Shown: positions 21,981-34,200 of the stretch, piece after piece
Layout of the letters: each line of letters starts with the position of its first letter
Numbering within the stretch: the first letter of the stretch is position 1
Source: Petrosia ficiformis
Lineage: Eukaryota > Porifera > Demospongiae > Haplosclerida > Petrosiidae
Direction of reading: 5' to 3'
Length of the DNA stretch: 64,000 nt
NCBI GenBank assembly: GCA_947044365.1
Contig: OX345639.1
Span: forward strand, 5,653,444 to 5,717,443
Made by a program: the position numbers and the translations under genes
The notes under the pieces: generated by a model
The model's database searches: none
Told to the model about the DNA's origin: nothing
What the model saw: the letters and a program-made list of their open reading frames with translations, nothing else

Positions 21981-24900
21981 TCAAGCAACACTGCTGCGAT
22001 TAAACATCAACTTCAATGACTCTTCCTTATGAAGCTGTTTTGACAACACTGCTAACTTGCTTCGAAAAAAATCAATATTTAAAAAGAAACACTGAAAATA
22101 AGTGATTGAAAGTGTGCCAATAATTTATGGAAATTTGTAGAGATGAATAATTACCTGAAGATGCCTCTCTCCTCCATTCAGTTTAAAGCCTTTTCTTGAG
22201 TGGAATACACGATGATTGTTCATTACTAAAACTTCACCTGGTTTCAATCGATGTTCTATCTACAATCAGAACAAGATATATTGAGAAAAAAGTATCCCTA
22301 TAAATGCTTTATGATGACTATGTATCAATCATTGCCAAGCGCTAGTGTCTCTACCTTTCTGTGTACTCGAAATCTCAGTTCTATATGAAGTAAATGTAAC
22401 TGCAGTCTAAGTGCACAGAAACTGATTACTGCATGAAGTACTCTCTCAAAGGTTCTAAATGATGACTTCCTCATGTCTGAAACTCAACAACTTATTATAT
22501 TTACTTTTTAAAGATTCCTGCATCATCTTTATACTGTTTCTGTGCTGTATACAACAGTTTACATTCTTCATGCTGGTCTGTTTCTCAAGCGCACCTTCTT
22601 TTATGTGCCACTCCCGAACTTTTAATATTATAATATTATATATAACATGTACTTTTATTGGTGCCTCTTCAAGCATAGTGGAAAACAGGATGAATGCTTC
22701 ATAATATTCTTCTACATCATTCTGTTTAAGAAAACAATAAAATTAAAGTAAACTCTTTCTTTTGCTGCTTACTTCAGCTACTAACATGGGAGAATGGAAA
22801 TAAGGAGACAGGCTGATTCCACAAACCTGTGACAATAATTAATGCATTTCCATACTTCCAGATCATGAATAAATTAACACTTACCCTATCATATGAATCA
22901 AGTTCTATATGAGGACGTGCATATGAAAAGCTGACTGGTATATTCCTAATGTACACACATAAGCACTGGATTACATAACATATACATACATACATACATA
23001 CATACATACATACATACATACATACATACAACATACATACATACATACATACACACATACATACATACTGATACCACGGTGCGTGGGCGATCACCATGGT
23101 AACCTTTGATGTATCACGGGAGATATATGCCCATAACATGCCTGTAGACAGGGAGATTTAGTGTCTAGCCACTAAATCATCTAATTGTATTTTCACAGTT
23201 TTTACAGTAAACGCTAATTGGTATAGTACTATGGTTTCTACTTGACAACAGTGATATCAAATGTGATTTAATTGCGTACTTTTGTGTTACCATGGTATAA
23301 AATACATATAGCCCAAGTTGGAGGCAGTTATGGGCATATAACACCCTTGAGAGAATTGTCTCGGGCTATTATCTCGTGGGTGTTATATGCCCATAACTGC
23401 CTCCAACTAGGGCTATATCCTATACATACATACTTACATACATACATACATACATAAATACCTAAATATATACATACATACATACATACATATTTATTTA
23501 AATGGAATCTATAATTTATACTTATATACACAGTGGTTCTAAACACTTTATATATAATGAAACATACTCATCATTAATAGTCTCTTCATAAGTTCTGTGC
23601 AGAAAATATGGTACACGTGTTAGGACTTCAAATTGTTTAGGATGTTTTCTTCGTAATTCTTCCACTACAGGATAAGCATCAACAACAGTGTTTTCTCCAC
23701 CTTCAACACAATCATCAAACCTACACGATAAGGAACAATGATGACATCATTAGTGAATTAAGCTTTGATAACCTAATTTGAGGGTCTACATAATTATTAC
23801 ACTGTAAAAACTGATTGATTATTTTAACCAATTTGATTGGTTATATGAGTTTCATCTGCTTAATAGTGTTATTTCATATGTTCTACATGAAGTAGCCAAT
23901 ACTATTATTTCTAATTGAAAATACAATTTACTTTCTGTTGTGAACATGTCTATTATGTTCCTAATGGAAAGTGCAGATGTACTATCCATTAGGAATATAA
24001 TAATCATGTTTATGATGGAAATTTAAAACAACTGTTATGTTCCCAATGGATAGTACGTCTGTATAATAATCATGTTTATAACTGAAATAAAAAATTGTAT
24101 TCTTTATTATGGCATGTACCTTATACATGTACTAGTCAATCAAGATGAAAAGAAATAAATTATTACTACTTATAATCATTATCTAGCAAGAAAAGAAATC
24201 AGCATTGATTTATATAGTCTCAGGAGGAATTGAAACTCATTTAAACAATTGAGGGTTAAAATAACCCATTAATTTTTACAGTGTACGCATAAAAGTTCTG
24301 AAAACATTTAACCAAACAAACAACATTAATCTGACTTGAGACAAAAAAGCAATACAATTCCAGGAGGAGATTCAAAGAAAATTTCATCCATGTGAAGAGG
24401 AAGTTCATCAGTGGTATAAGTAACATCATTAGAATCCTCGACAGCAATCACCTCATAAATCTATATAGAGTGACATAGTAGTCTCGAACTAGTCACTTAC
24501 AAAGAAACAAATTTATGAAAGGTTAGTTGACTTACAGTGCCATAAGCATGAGGCTGGGGATCAGCTATCTTCTCACATACCTTATAAAGTAGAAACACCA
24601 ATTAAGATCAATGAATGTGTAGACTACTACATTTCACATAGTAGTACTAATATTAAACAATTGTTTATGTGAACAGTATTACAAAATTATGTTGCTTCTG
24701 TTCCCACAGGCAAACATTACACACTTAACAGCCTATTAACATTTTATAGCTTCAATTATTATATTAATAGCTTTTAGTCTTTATATGTAGCATATACAAA
24801 TCACAATATACTACATCACTATATTCAGTGGCATAGCTTGGTTGTGATTGATGGTAGGAACAAGTGTTGGCACGCAAAGCATGGCAAAAATCTGCATGCC

Positions 24901-26064
24901 ATTAATTATCCAGAGAAGTGTGGCCAAATGAAAACGCCACTTAATTAATTAACAAGATAATAAACACTATTTTACTATATAGTGCTTGAAAAGTCAGAAA
25001 CTGGACTAAAAAGTTAGTCAAGTAAATATTTTTGGTTTTAGTCTGTTGGATAACATTTATTTATAATATTTACAAATGAATGAGGAATAATTACCACTTT
25101 CATAATGAATACAGCGCAATTATTCCACTTCATTAAGTTTCAATGCTTGGGCCCAGCTACGCCACTGGCTATATTCAGTGAATCCTTGCAGTTAATTATA
25201 AAAGAAGAGTGGTTTATATCCTAGCACAAGCAGACACAAATAATCTCATCATTCATACCTTCACCATTTGTCTGTCTATTGTTGGTACATTTTTCAATAG
25301 CGACATACCAAAAACATTGACTTGCTTCATCCACCTGTGAAGAACAGTACAGAATTATTATAAGTATCTAAATGTATATATCATTAATTTAGAAAAAGGC
25401 AACTTCTGTATTTTGAAATAGCATTCCCATTAGTGCCTATTAATATTTCATAATTGCTTACTCATAATATCCTTCGTCACTGGATATTACTTCATGATAG
25501 TCTGATATTGGTAGAGACTCCTTTAGAAATTACATGATACTGTATACTAATGTACACTTAATTAATGTGATGATATGCAACTAACTGTAATCAATGGTGT
25601 CTCCTTTTTTCGTCTCTTTTCATGAATTCCAGGAGTAGTATAATCGTAATCCTCCAGCCAATCTATACCAAAATCACATGAATGGTTTCCAGTGATAGAT
25701 TTCCACTCTATCCTGATATTATCACCTGTATATAGCAAAGACACATGAAGTATGATACTTGCAACTATTCATTACCTTCAACTTTTGCATTAGTGAGTTT
25801 CAGATCTACTAAATGACTGTGATGTACTATATTTTGCTGACTGTATGCTGGAAAACATTCTGGACATCTACAATTGTGTCTCAACCAAACTCCATGATAT
25901 CTTCTCTCTAGTTCTCCATCACATAATAACTTTAGTTTCTTACCATCTTCACTAATTGAAACATTACATGATGAAGCTTGCAGGAATAAAGAGGAACTGG
26001 AGAATAAGCGATTATATAGTCCTGTGACAGGACATAACCGAAGAATAGTAAATATTTTCAACAT
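21981..26064 (-). CDS. BBOX1/TMLHE-family 2-oxoglutarate dioxygenase, copy C
   Basis: Twelve exons: 25776-26064, 25586-25725, 25462-25520, 25259-25334, 24536-24580, 24336-24460, 23568-23720, 22885-22945, 22773-22826, 22653-22721, 22155-22259, 21981-22091; 428 residues. Zinc motif HNCRCPECF...HHSH is in exon 1; the iron site is His226-Met-Asp228 and His377 (HRVFHSRKGF). The first ~25 residues are basic/hydroxylated without acids, so mitochondrial import is possible. The 3' half (exons 7-12 with introns) is almost the same as in copy D, but intron 10 and intron 7 here hold extra repeats (22265-22650; 22980-23530), and the intron between exons 5 and 4 holds a hAT MITE (24826-25167) missing from D and E. 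Expected role is hydroxylation in carnitine synthesis or a related substrate. Confidence 0.9.
22265..22650. repeat. dispersed ~390-bp repeat
   Basis: An insertion in intron 10 of copy C that is absent at the same position in copy D. Shares gagaaaaaagtatccctat and caagcgca...cgccac-type words with the insertion at about 30690-31075 in copy E and with 14590-14760. No clear inverted termini. Confidence 0.6.
22980..23072. repeat. (CATA)n microsatellite
   Basis: catacatacata run in intron 7 of copy C. A shorter version is at the same place in copy D (26840-26890), so the tract predates their duplication. Confidence 0.95.
23307..23417. repeat. 40-bp-arm hairpin
   Basis: Left arm 23307-23346 (tatagcccaagttggaggca...) and right arm 23378-23417 are reverse complements with one mismatch, around a 31-bp loop. 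It sits between two CATA microsatellites in intron 7 of copy C and is missing from copy D, so it is a later insertion. Confidence 0.85.
24826..25167. mobile_element. hAT-type MITE, 342 bp, with paralogous empty sites
   Basis: Ends cagtggcatagcttgg and ccagctacgccactg are inverted repeats. Flanks are actatatt (24818-24825) and gctatatt (25168-25175), a 7/8 match. Copies D (about 27800-27815) and E (about 30477-30492) have an uninterrupted gctatattcag at the same intron position, so they show the empty site. Confidence 0.85.
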
Positions 26065-26148
26065 CAGCTAGCTGTCAAACAATAGAGGGTGTGGCTATAT
26101 ATATTATACTAAATAAAGAAATAATCAAGTCATAATAACATAAAACAA

Positions 26149-26467
26149 TCAAGCAACACTGCTGCGATTAAACATCAACTTCAATGACCCTTCCTTATGA
26201 AGCTGTTTTGACAACACTGCTAACTTGCTTCGAAAAAAATCAATATTTAAAAAGAAACACTGAAAATAAGTGATTGAAAGTGTGCCAATAATTTATGGAA
26301 ATTTGTAGAGATGAATAATTACCTGAAGATGCCTCTCTCCTCCATTCAGTTTAAAGCCTTTTCTTGAGTGGAATACACGATGATTGTTCATTACTAAAAC
26401 TTCACCTGGTTTCAATCGATGTTCTATCTATAATCAGAAAAATAGTAGAGAACTTTTAATAATTATA

Positions 26468-26500
<33 letters not shown>

Positions 26501-28695
26501 ACATGTACCCTTAGTGGTGCCTCTTCAAGCATAGTGGAAAACAGGATGAATGCTTCATAATATTCTTCTACATCATTCTGTTTAAGAAAACAATAAAATT
26601 AAAGTAAACTCTTTCTTTTGCTGCTTACTTCAGCTACTAACATGGGAGAACGAAATTGAGGAGACAGGTTGATTCCACAAACCTGTGACAATAATTAATG
26701 CATTTCCATACTTCCAGATCATGAATAAATTAACACTTACCCTATCATATGAATCAAGTTCTATATGAGGACGTGCATATGAAAAGCTGACTGGTATATT
26801 CCTAATGTACACACGTAAGCACTGAATTACATAACATATACATACATACATACATACATACATACACTTGCATACATACATACATATGTACATACATAAG
26901 TTTGTGATTACAAAGTTGTTAACTGGAAATACCAACAATATCATTGGTAAAATCCAATCTAGGAATATAAATGCAATTTAAAATTACACAGTGGTTCTAA
27001 ACACTTTATATATAATGAAACATACTCATCATTAATAGTCTCTTCATAAGTTCTGTGCAGAAAATATGGTACACGTGTTAGGACTTCAAATTGTTTAGGA
27101 TGTTTTCTTCGTAATTCTTCCACTACAGGATAAGCATCAACAACAGTGTTTTCTCCACCTTCAACACAATCGTCAAACCTACACGATAAGGAACAAATCA
27201 TAACAATGATGACATCATTAGTGAATTAAGCTTTGATAAACCTAATTTGAGGGTCTACATAATTATTAATTACACATAAAAATTTTGAAAAAATTTGACC
27301 AAACAAACAACATCAATCTGACTTGAGACATGAAAGCAATACGATTCCAGGAGGAGATTCAAAGAAATTTTCATCCATGTGAAGAAGAAGTTCATTATTG
27401 GTATAAGCAACATCAGTAGAATCTTCCACAGCAATCACCTCATAAATCTATATAGAGTGACATGGTGGTCTCGGACTAGTCACTTACAAAGAAACAAATT
27501 TATGAAAGATTAGTTGACTTACAGTGCTATAAGCATGAGGCTGGGGATCAGCTATCTTCTCACATACCTTATAAAGTAGAAACACCAATTAAGATCAATG
27601 AATGTGTAGACTACTACATTTCAGATAGTAGTACTAATAAAAGGTATTAAACAATTGTTTGATGTGAACAATTATTACGAAATTATGTTGTTTTTGTTCC
27701 CACATGCAAAACATTACACTTAACAGCCTATTAACATTTTATAACTTCGCTTTTAGTTTTTATCAGTACGTAATATATACAAATCACACAATATACTACA
27801 TAGCTATATTCAGTGAATCTCTAGTTAATTAAGAAGAGTGATAGTTGTGGATTCGTCCTAGCACAAGTAGACACAAATAATCTCATCATTCATACCTTCA
27901 CCATTTGTCTGTCTATTGTTGGTACATTTTTCAATAGAGACATACCAAAAACATTGACTTGCTTCATCCACCTGTGAAGAGTACAGAATAATTATAAGTA
28001 TCTAAATGTATATATCATTAATTTAGAAAAAGGCAACTTCTGTATTTTGAAATAGCATTCCCATTAGTGCCTATTAATATTTCATAATTGCTTACTCATA
28101 ATATCCTTCGTCACTGGATATTACTTCATGATAGTCTGATATTGGTAGAGACTCCTTTAGAAATTACATGATACTGTATACTAATGTACACTTAATTAAT
28201 GTGATGATATGCAACTAACTGTAATCAATGGTGTCTCCTTTTTTCGTCTCTCTTCATGAATTCCAGGAGTAGTATAATCGTAATCCTTCAGCCAATCTAT
28301 ACCAAAATCACATGAATGGTTTCCAGTGATAGATTTCCACTCTATCCTGATATTATCACCTGTATATAGCAAAAACACATGAAGTATGATACTTGCAACT
28401 ATTCATTACCTTCAACTTTTGCATTAGTGAGTTTCAGATCTACTAAATGACTGTGATGTACTATATTTTGCTGACTGTATGCTGGAAAACATTCTGGACA
28501 TCTACAATTGTGTCTCAACCAAACTCCATGATATCTTCTCTCTAGTTCTCCATCACATAATAACTTTAGTTTATTACCATCTTCACTAATTGAAACATTA
28601 CATGATGAAGCTTGCATGAATGAAGAATTGGAGAATAATCGATTACATAGCCCTGTGACAGAACCCAACCAAAGAGTACCAGCTATTCTGTACAT
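26149..28695 (-). CDS. BBOX1/TMLHE-family 2-oxoglutarate dioxygenase, copy D
   Basis: Twelve exons: 28410-28695, 28220-28359, 28096-28154, 27896-27971, 27523-27567, 27323-27447, 27026-27178, 26741-26801, 26629-26682, 26509-26577, 26323-26427, 26149-26259; 427 residues. Iron site His225-Met-Asp227 and His376; zinc motif as in the other copies. ATG at 28695 (MYRIAGT) is the first true ATG; the open frame upstream begins with TTG. The gene is the most compact of the family here (2.5 kb) because it lacks the insertions seen in B, C and E, so it is a good reference for their empty sites. Only 84 bp separate its stop from copy C's start, and 89 bp separate its start from copy E's stop. Confidence 0.9.
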
Positions 28696-28784
28696 TTTGA
28701 AATCGAGAAAGGTCAAGGGCGTTACTACTTATAATTAAATTTTTTTTTTTGAACAAAAAACCACAAAGATGTATTTAAAAACAA

Positions 28785-31694
28785 TCAAGCAACACTGCTG
28801 CGATTAAACATCAATTTCAATGACTCTTCTTTATGAAGCTGTTTTGACAACACTGCTAACTTGCTTCGAAAAAAATCAATATTCAAATAGAAACCCTAAA
28901 ATTAAGTGATTAACCAATAATTGACAGAAATGTTTATAGCGATGAGTAATTACCTCGAGATGTCTCTGTCCTCCATTCAATTTAAAGCCCTTTCTTGAGT
29001 GTAATACACGACGATTGTTTATTATTAAAGCTTCACCTGGTATCAATCGATGTTCTATCTACATTCAGAAAGATATATATACATGAATAGCAGGTATTTT
29101 TTCTGTACATTGTAACTTAATCTCACAAACCTTTGTTGGTGCCTCTTCAAACATAGTGGAAAGCAGAATAAATGCTTCATAGTACTCTTCTACATCATTC
29201 TATACAAAGTGAATAGAGCTAAATATTTAAAATTAATTATAGAATCTTTCTGCTTACTTCTGCTACTAAAAGAGGATAATGGAATTGAGGAGACCAGCTT
29301 ACTCCACAAATCTGTGAAAATAATACTGCAATAAATATCACACTATGTATTAAATTAACACTTACTAGATTGTGTGAATCGATATTTATATGAGGACGTG
29401 CATACTTAAATCCGTTTGCTACATTCCTGGAAAAATGGTACGCACACACATATAGTAAGGCATTGTACATGTGAACTAAATTACACGTCTATTGTAATAA
29501 CTAAAATGAAAAATGGCCAATAATGGGCAATTTTAGCCAAAGCTCACTTGAGGCAACAGTGTTGCTTCTAACACGTTGCATGCAACCTTGCAATTAACAC
29601 TAAAAACACTTTGAAGTATGAGATTTGTTAACATGATGGGTTATACATGTACACCTCAGTCTCAGTTACAAGAACATTAATTGACCTTGATATATAACCT
29701 TATCAAACATACTGGTCATTGAGGGTTTCACCATAACTTCTATGTGTAAAATATGGTACACGTGTTAGGACTTCAAATTGTTTAGGATGTTTTCTTCGTA
29801 ATTCTTCCACTACAGGATAAGTATCAACAAGAACACTTTCTCCACCTTCAACACAATAATCAAACCTACATGAAAAAGAACAAATCACACCCATGATGAC
29901 ATCATTAGTGAACGAAGCATACATAACTGAAATTATTATATAAATCAAGTTTTGGGGAAAAAAATTGATCAAATAAACTATATTAACTTGAGACAAAAGA
30001 GCACTTGTATTCCAGGAGGAGATTCAAAGTAATTTTGATCCATGTGAAAAATAAGTTCAGCATCAGAATAAGCAGCATCACAAGCATTCTCTACAGTAAC
30101 AACATCAAAAACCTGTATTTAATGTGACATGATAACTTTTAATTAATCCATAATAGACAAACGATTTTTATGAAAGATTAGTTGACTTACAGTCCTATAA
30201 GCATGAGGCTGGGGATCAGCTATCTTCTCACATACCTTATAAAGTAGAAACACCAATTAAGATCAATGAACGTGTAGACTACTACATTTCACATAGTAGT
30301 ACTAATATTAAACAATTGTTTATGTGAACAGTGTTACAAAATTATGTTGTTTCTGTTCCCACATGCAAAACATTACACACTTAATAGCCTATTAACATTT
30401 TATAGCTTCAATTATTATATCAATAGCTTTGCTTTTATTAATACGTAATATATACAAATCACACATTATACTACATTGCTATATTCAGGGAATCTCTAGT
30501 TAATTACAAAAGAAGAGTGATAGTTGTGGATTTATCCTAACACAAGTAATCTCATCATTCATACCTTCACCATTTGTCTGTCTATTGTTGGTACATTTTT
30601 CAATAGAGACATACCAAAAAAATTGACTTGCTTCATCCACCTGTGAAGAGTACAGAATAATTATAAGTACCACCATGTATATATATATGAAGAAAAAAGT
30701 ATCCCTATGACTGCTTTGTAGTGTCCAGCATTCAGTGCTAACTTTATCATGCCTGAAACACATCAGTCTATTATAGTTATTATTTGATTATCCACTCTGT
30801 TTTCCTTTTAAAGGACCTTTTAAAACTTTTGGAATATATTTCAGGTAGAATAGCTAGCTATTAGTTCCAGTTTCTACGTAAGCTACACAGCTTTCTTTCT
30901 GCCGGTCTGTAGAGCTTGAGCGCACGTACGCGTTCTTTTACGCGCCACGCCCGCGCCCATTAATTTACATGTCATGTCCCCCGGGTGACGTAACATCCTT
31001 AACTACGTATAGAACGCATGCCCACAAATATACGTCAGGGTGGCCGTACGGGCCATAAAAAAAAGGTACTTTTGTTTGAATATTTCATAATTGCTTACTC
31101 ATAATATCCTTCATTACTGGACATTACTTCATGGTAGTCTGATATTGGTAGAGACTCCTTTAGAAATATTAAATGATAATACATTGTACTATTATACATG
31201 CACTTATTAATGACTAACTGTAATTAACGGTGTCTCCTTTTTCCTTCTCTCTTCATGAATTCCAGGAGTAGTATAATCGTAATCCTTCAGCCAATCTATA
31301 CCAAAATCACATGAATGGTTTCCAGTGATAGATTTCCACTCTATCCTGATATTATCACCTGTATATAGCAAAGACACATGAAGTATGATACTTGCAACTA
31401 TTCATTACCTTCAACTTTTGCATTAGTGAGTTTCAGATCTACTAAATGACTGTGATGTACTATATTTTGCTGACTGTATGCTGGAAAACATTCTGGACAT
31501 CTACAATTGTGTCTCAACCAAACTCCATGATATCTTCTCTCTAGTTCTCCATCACATAATAACTTTAGTTTATTACCATCTTCACTAATTGAAACATTAC
31601 ATGATGAAGCTTGCAGGAATGAAGAATTGGAGAATAATCTATTACATAGCCCTGTGACAGGACACAACCGAAGAGTACCAGCTATTCTGTACAT
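28785..31694 (-). CDS. BBOX1/TMLHE-family 2-oxoglutarate dioxygenase, copy E
   Basis: Twelve exons: 31409-31694, 31219-31358, 31099-31157, 30565-30640, 30191-30235, 29988-30112, 29713-29865, 29366-29426, 29258-29311, 29131-29199, 28954-29058, 28785-28895; 427 residues. Iron site His225-Met-Asp227 and His376 (RRVLHSRKGF); zinc motif intact. Exon 1 is close to D, while exons 6-12 are closest to pseudogene F (NVANGFKYARPHINIDSHN region), pointing to a mosaic history. Intron 3 holds a ~390-bp insertion (about 30690-31075) absent from D, whose end is strikingly GC-rich compared with the AT-rich surroundings. Start ATG 31694 again follows a non-ATG extension. Confidence 0.9.
30690..31075. repeat. 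dispersed ~390-bp repeat, GC-rich end
   Basis: Copy of the repeat at 22265-22650. The part 30905-31060 (gagcgcacgtacgcg, cgccacgcccgcgccc, cccccgggtgacgtaac) has many CpGs in an AT-rich, CpG-poor neighbourhood, which suggests a young insertion. Confidence 0.6.
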
Positions 31695-32229
31695 TTCCAA
31701 ATCACTGACTGAGAAAGGTCAAGGGCGTTAGACGGAATCTGTTTGCACCAATGTAATTAGTTACATAATACCATGTGGAAACAACGACATGGTATGTTAT
31801 TGTACCGTAAGTGTTATTGTGCTAGCTACTAGTCTCGCGAGCCGCCCCGACTCTGATCCTTGAAAACAAGGTTATTATTATGGCCAACAGCTTTCCCACA
31901 GGTTCGAACTATATAGAGTAACGTAAAGAGTCAATTATCAGACACCACCGATACTCGGACGCTATAGCGCTCTCTCTACCACTGCAACTGGAATTATTGC
32001 ACCATAGTAAGAAAGTATACTAAGCAATATCCCTGCATAACAAGTTTCATGACGATCGCTAGCTTGGTCTTGGAGTTATAAGCTTGCAAAAATGAAATTC
32101 GGACACGCCTATGATTGGAAAATTTAATCCATACATCTTATGGAACTAAATGGCTACTGTACCATCTGCTGCAACAACATCTACTCTAAGTCATAACCAA
32201 ATCTCATCTCTTACATATTCAACCAATTA

Positions 32230-32330
32230 ATAATCGACCACGCCTTTTTGTAAATGCAGTGCAGTGTTTAGGAATTCTTATTTCACTCTTAGTACAGTAA
32301 TTACAAAAAAGGTGTGGTCGATTATATATT
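32230..32330. mobile_element. ~100-bp palindromic MITE-like element
   Basis: Termini taataatcgaccacgcct and aggtgtggtcgattatata are inverted repeats with few mismatches around a ~50-bp core. No clear target duplication. Confidence 0.5.
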
Positions 32331-32353
32331 ATAATTATATTATTCAGGCCTGT

Positions 32354-32402
32354 AGGCGTGGCCTGACCCTTGCGTTAATTACGCAAGGATCAGGCCACGC
32401 CT
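32354..32402. repeat. 22-bp-arm hairpin
   Basis: aggcgtggcctgacccttgc and its reverse complement with one mismatch, loop taatt. GC-rich for this region. Confidence 0.85.
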
Positions 32403-33365
32403 GACAAGCCAATTATCGTTATCGATCGAATACAAAAAATCAGAGTAATGGTACAGTATCCAGCAGTTCTGTGGATAGCTGTCCGTAAATATATTAAATC
32501 TTGAATGAATTAATTAAGTTTATTTGATAAGCTGACAGAGGTTTATCTATGCCCAGTACTAAAATGTCTCTCTTCAAGATGACGTAGCTCAAGATATTCA
32601 CTGGTCCTGGTATTACCTTGCAAAAGGTCCTTATGATGATAGTTTCATAATGGCAATTGTTTTTTGAAAAGCCTGTTACATTAGATAAATAAATTATCGT
32701 AGGATTGAAAAAAAAAAACAATCAAGCAACACTGCTGCAATTAAACATCAACTTCAATGACTCTTCTTTATGAAGCTGTTTTGACAACACTGCTAACTTG
32801 CTTCGAAAAAAATCAATATTCAAATAGAAACCCTAAAATTAAGTGATTAACCAATAATTGACAAATGTTTATAGCGATGAGTAATTACCTCGAGATGTCT
32901 CTGTCCTCCATTCAGTTTAAAGCCCTTTCTTGAGTGTAATACAGACGATTGTTTATTACTAAAGCTTCACCTGGTATCAATCGATGTTCTATCTACATTC
33001 AGAAAGATATATATACATGAATAGCAGGTATTTTTTCTGTACATTGTAACTTAATCTCACAAACCTTTGTTGGTGCCTCTTCAAACATAGTGGAAAGCAG
33101 AATAAATGCTTCATAGTACTCTTCTACATCATTCTATACAAAGTGAATAGAGCTAAATATTTCAGCTGACTCAAATCTGTGAAATAATACTACAATAAAT
33201 ATCACACTATGTATTAAATTAACATTATTAGATTGTGTGAATCGATATTTATATGAGGACATGCATACTTAAACCTGCATTCCTGGAAAAATGGTGTACT
33301 ACTAAGTAGGTCTATTTTAATAACTAAAATGAATAATAATAATAATGAAAGCACCATAGGTGCTG

Positions 33366-33974
33366 ATGCCTCGGTGCATGCATGTGTGCATTTATGGATA
33401 GCCAATTCAATTCAATTCACATGTTTTCATATTGAAAAAAAAACCAATATTGAGTGGGAAAATCATTGGTAACAACCTCCTGCTCACTCTCACAAGCTCT
33501 AGCACTAGCCATCCTCTGCTTATTCTTAGCTCTACGTACACAAGACTCCTGCTCACTCTCACAAAGTCTAGCACTAGTCATACATTTTTTCTTGCTTATA
33601 CTAGCACTCTTGGTAAAAACATAGCCACATTTCACACAAACTAACCTTCTGCAATGCTCTACAGAGGAACACTGTGGACAGACCTTGCCTAACGCAGGCA
33701 TAGCATACGATCAATAGTAGAACATGTGTCAAGTCTAAGCCAGCCACATGTGCAGTAGAGTTCAAAGTTCACCTGGTTAGCGAGTTGAGTAAATGTTGTC
33801 GAGTACAACGCTCGATTTTGCAAATCTGCCAAATTTCAAATCAAGAAAAAATGACTTTATATCCATTGAAGCATTTATTTGTGCTTAAATTCCACCGACA
33901 GACCAGATATAGCTGGAACACACACACACACCAGAAGATTACCGTATGTCTCGCTGCGCATGCGCACCGAGGCA
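33366..33974. mobile_element. 609-bp element with 'atgcctcggtgc' inverted ends, carrying a small ORF
   Basis: Left end atgcctcggtgcatgc and right end gcatgcgcaccgaggcat are inverted repeats. It encloses the zinc-ribbon/23-residue-repeat frame at 33417-33701. I could not identify a target duplication, so the true borders may differ slightly. It lies inside pseudogene F. Confidence 0.6.
33417..33701 (-). CDS. short zinc-ribbon protein with 23-residue (STPR-like) repeats
   Basis: A 94-residue frame starting at ATG 33701. Residues ~8-28 have CPQC and a second CxxC (CVKC) as in a zinc ribbon. Then come one full and one partial copy of a 23-residue unit (SARLCESEQE / SARACESEQE, joined by RRAKNKQRMA), the period of STPR DNA-binding repeats. 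The final 15 residues look like non-coding read-through. Comparable ribbon-plus-repeat proteins are, to my knowledge, abundant in sponges and cnidarians and often near transposons, normally with many more repeats, so this is probably a truncated cargo fragment. No promoter or expression evidence. Confidence 0.5.
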   Translation of the reverse strand: MPALGKVCPQCSSVEHCRRLVCVKCGYVFTKSASISKKKCMTSARLCESEQESCVRRAKNKQRMASARACESEQEVVTNDFPTQYWFFFQYENM

Positions 33975-34105
33975 TAATAATGCCAATTTTAGCCAAAGCT
34001 CACCCACCATACACACTGGAGGCAACAGTGTTGCTTCTAACAATTGCATGCAACCATGCAATTATTACAGGCAACAATGTTGATGGGCTTTGAGCGCACT
34101 ATACA

Positions 34106-34200
34106 TACACTAGGCAACATTGTTGCTTGTAATAGTTACATTAAATATCAAAGTAACTGTCACAAGCAATAATGTTGCAATAATGTTGCCTAGTGTATGA
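34106..34200. repeat. inverted repeat 'catacactaggcaac'
   Basis: catacactaggcaacattgt and ttgcctagtgtatg with internal ttgcttgt/acaagcaa form a foldback of about 95 bp. It is inserted in pseudogene F sequence relative to the homologous intron of copy E (29510-29600). Confidence 0.7.

Larger units (their letters stand above)
31695..32721. other. intergenic region between copies E and F; small inverted repeats, no gene
   Basis: Contains a short TIR element (32230-32330, ends aatcgaccacgccttttt / aaaaaaggtgtggtcgatt) and a hairpin (32354-32402). An open frame at 32494-32721 overlaps the tail of copy F and is not credible. The rest shows nothing recognisable. Confidence 0.5.

Noticed and set aside
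22774..23139. 121-residue minus-strand frame with a Tyr/Cys/Val tract
   Set aside because: It reads exon 8 of copy C, intron and a CATA microsatellite in one frame; the exon itself is annotated in copy C.
33785..34093. 102-residue plus-strand frame
   Set aside because: Spans the end of one inverted-repeat element and unrelated intron sequence of pseudogene F.
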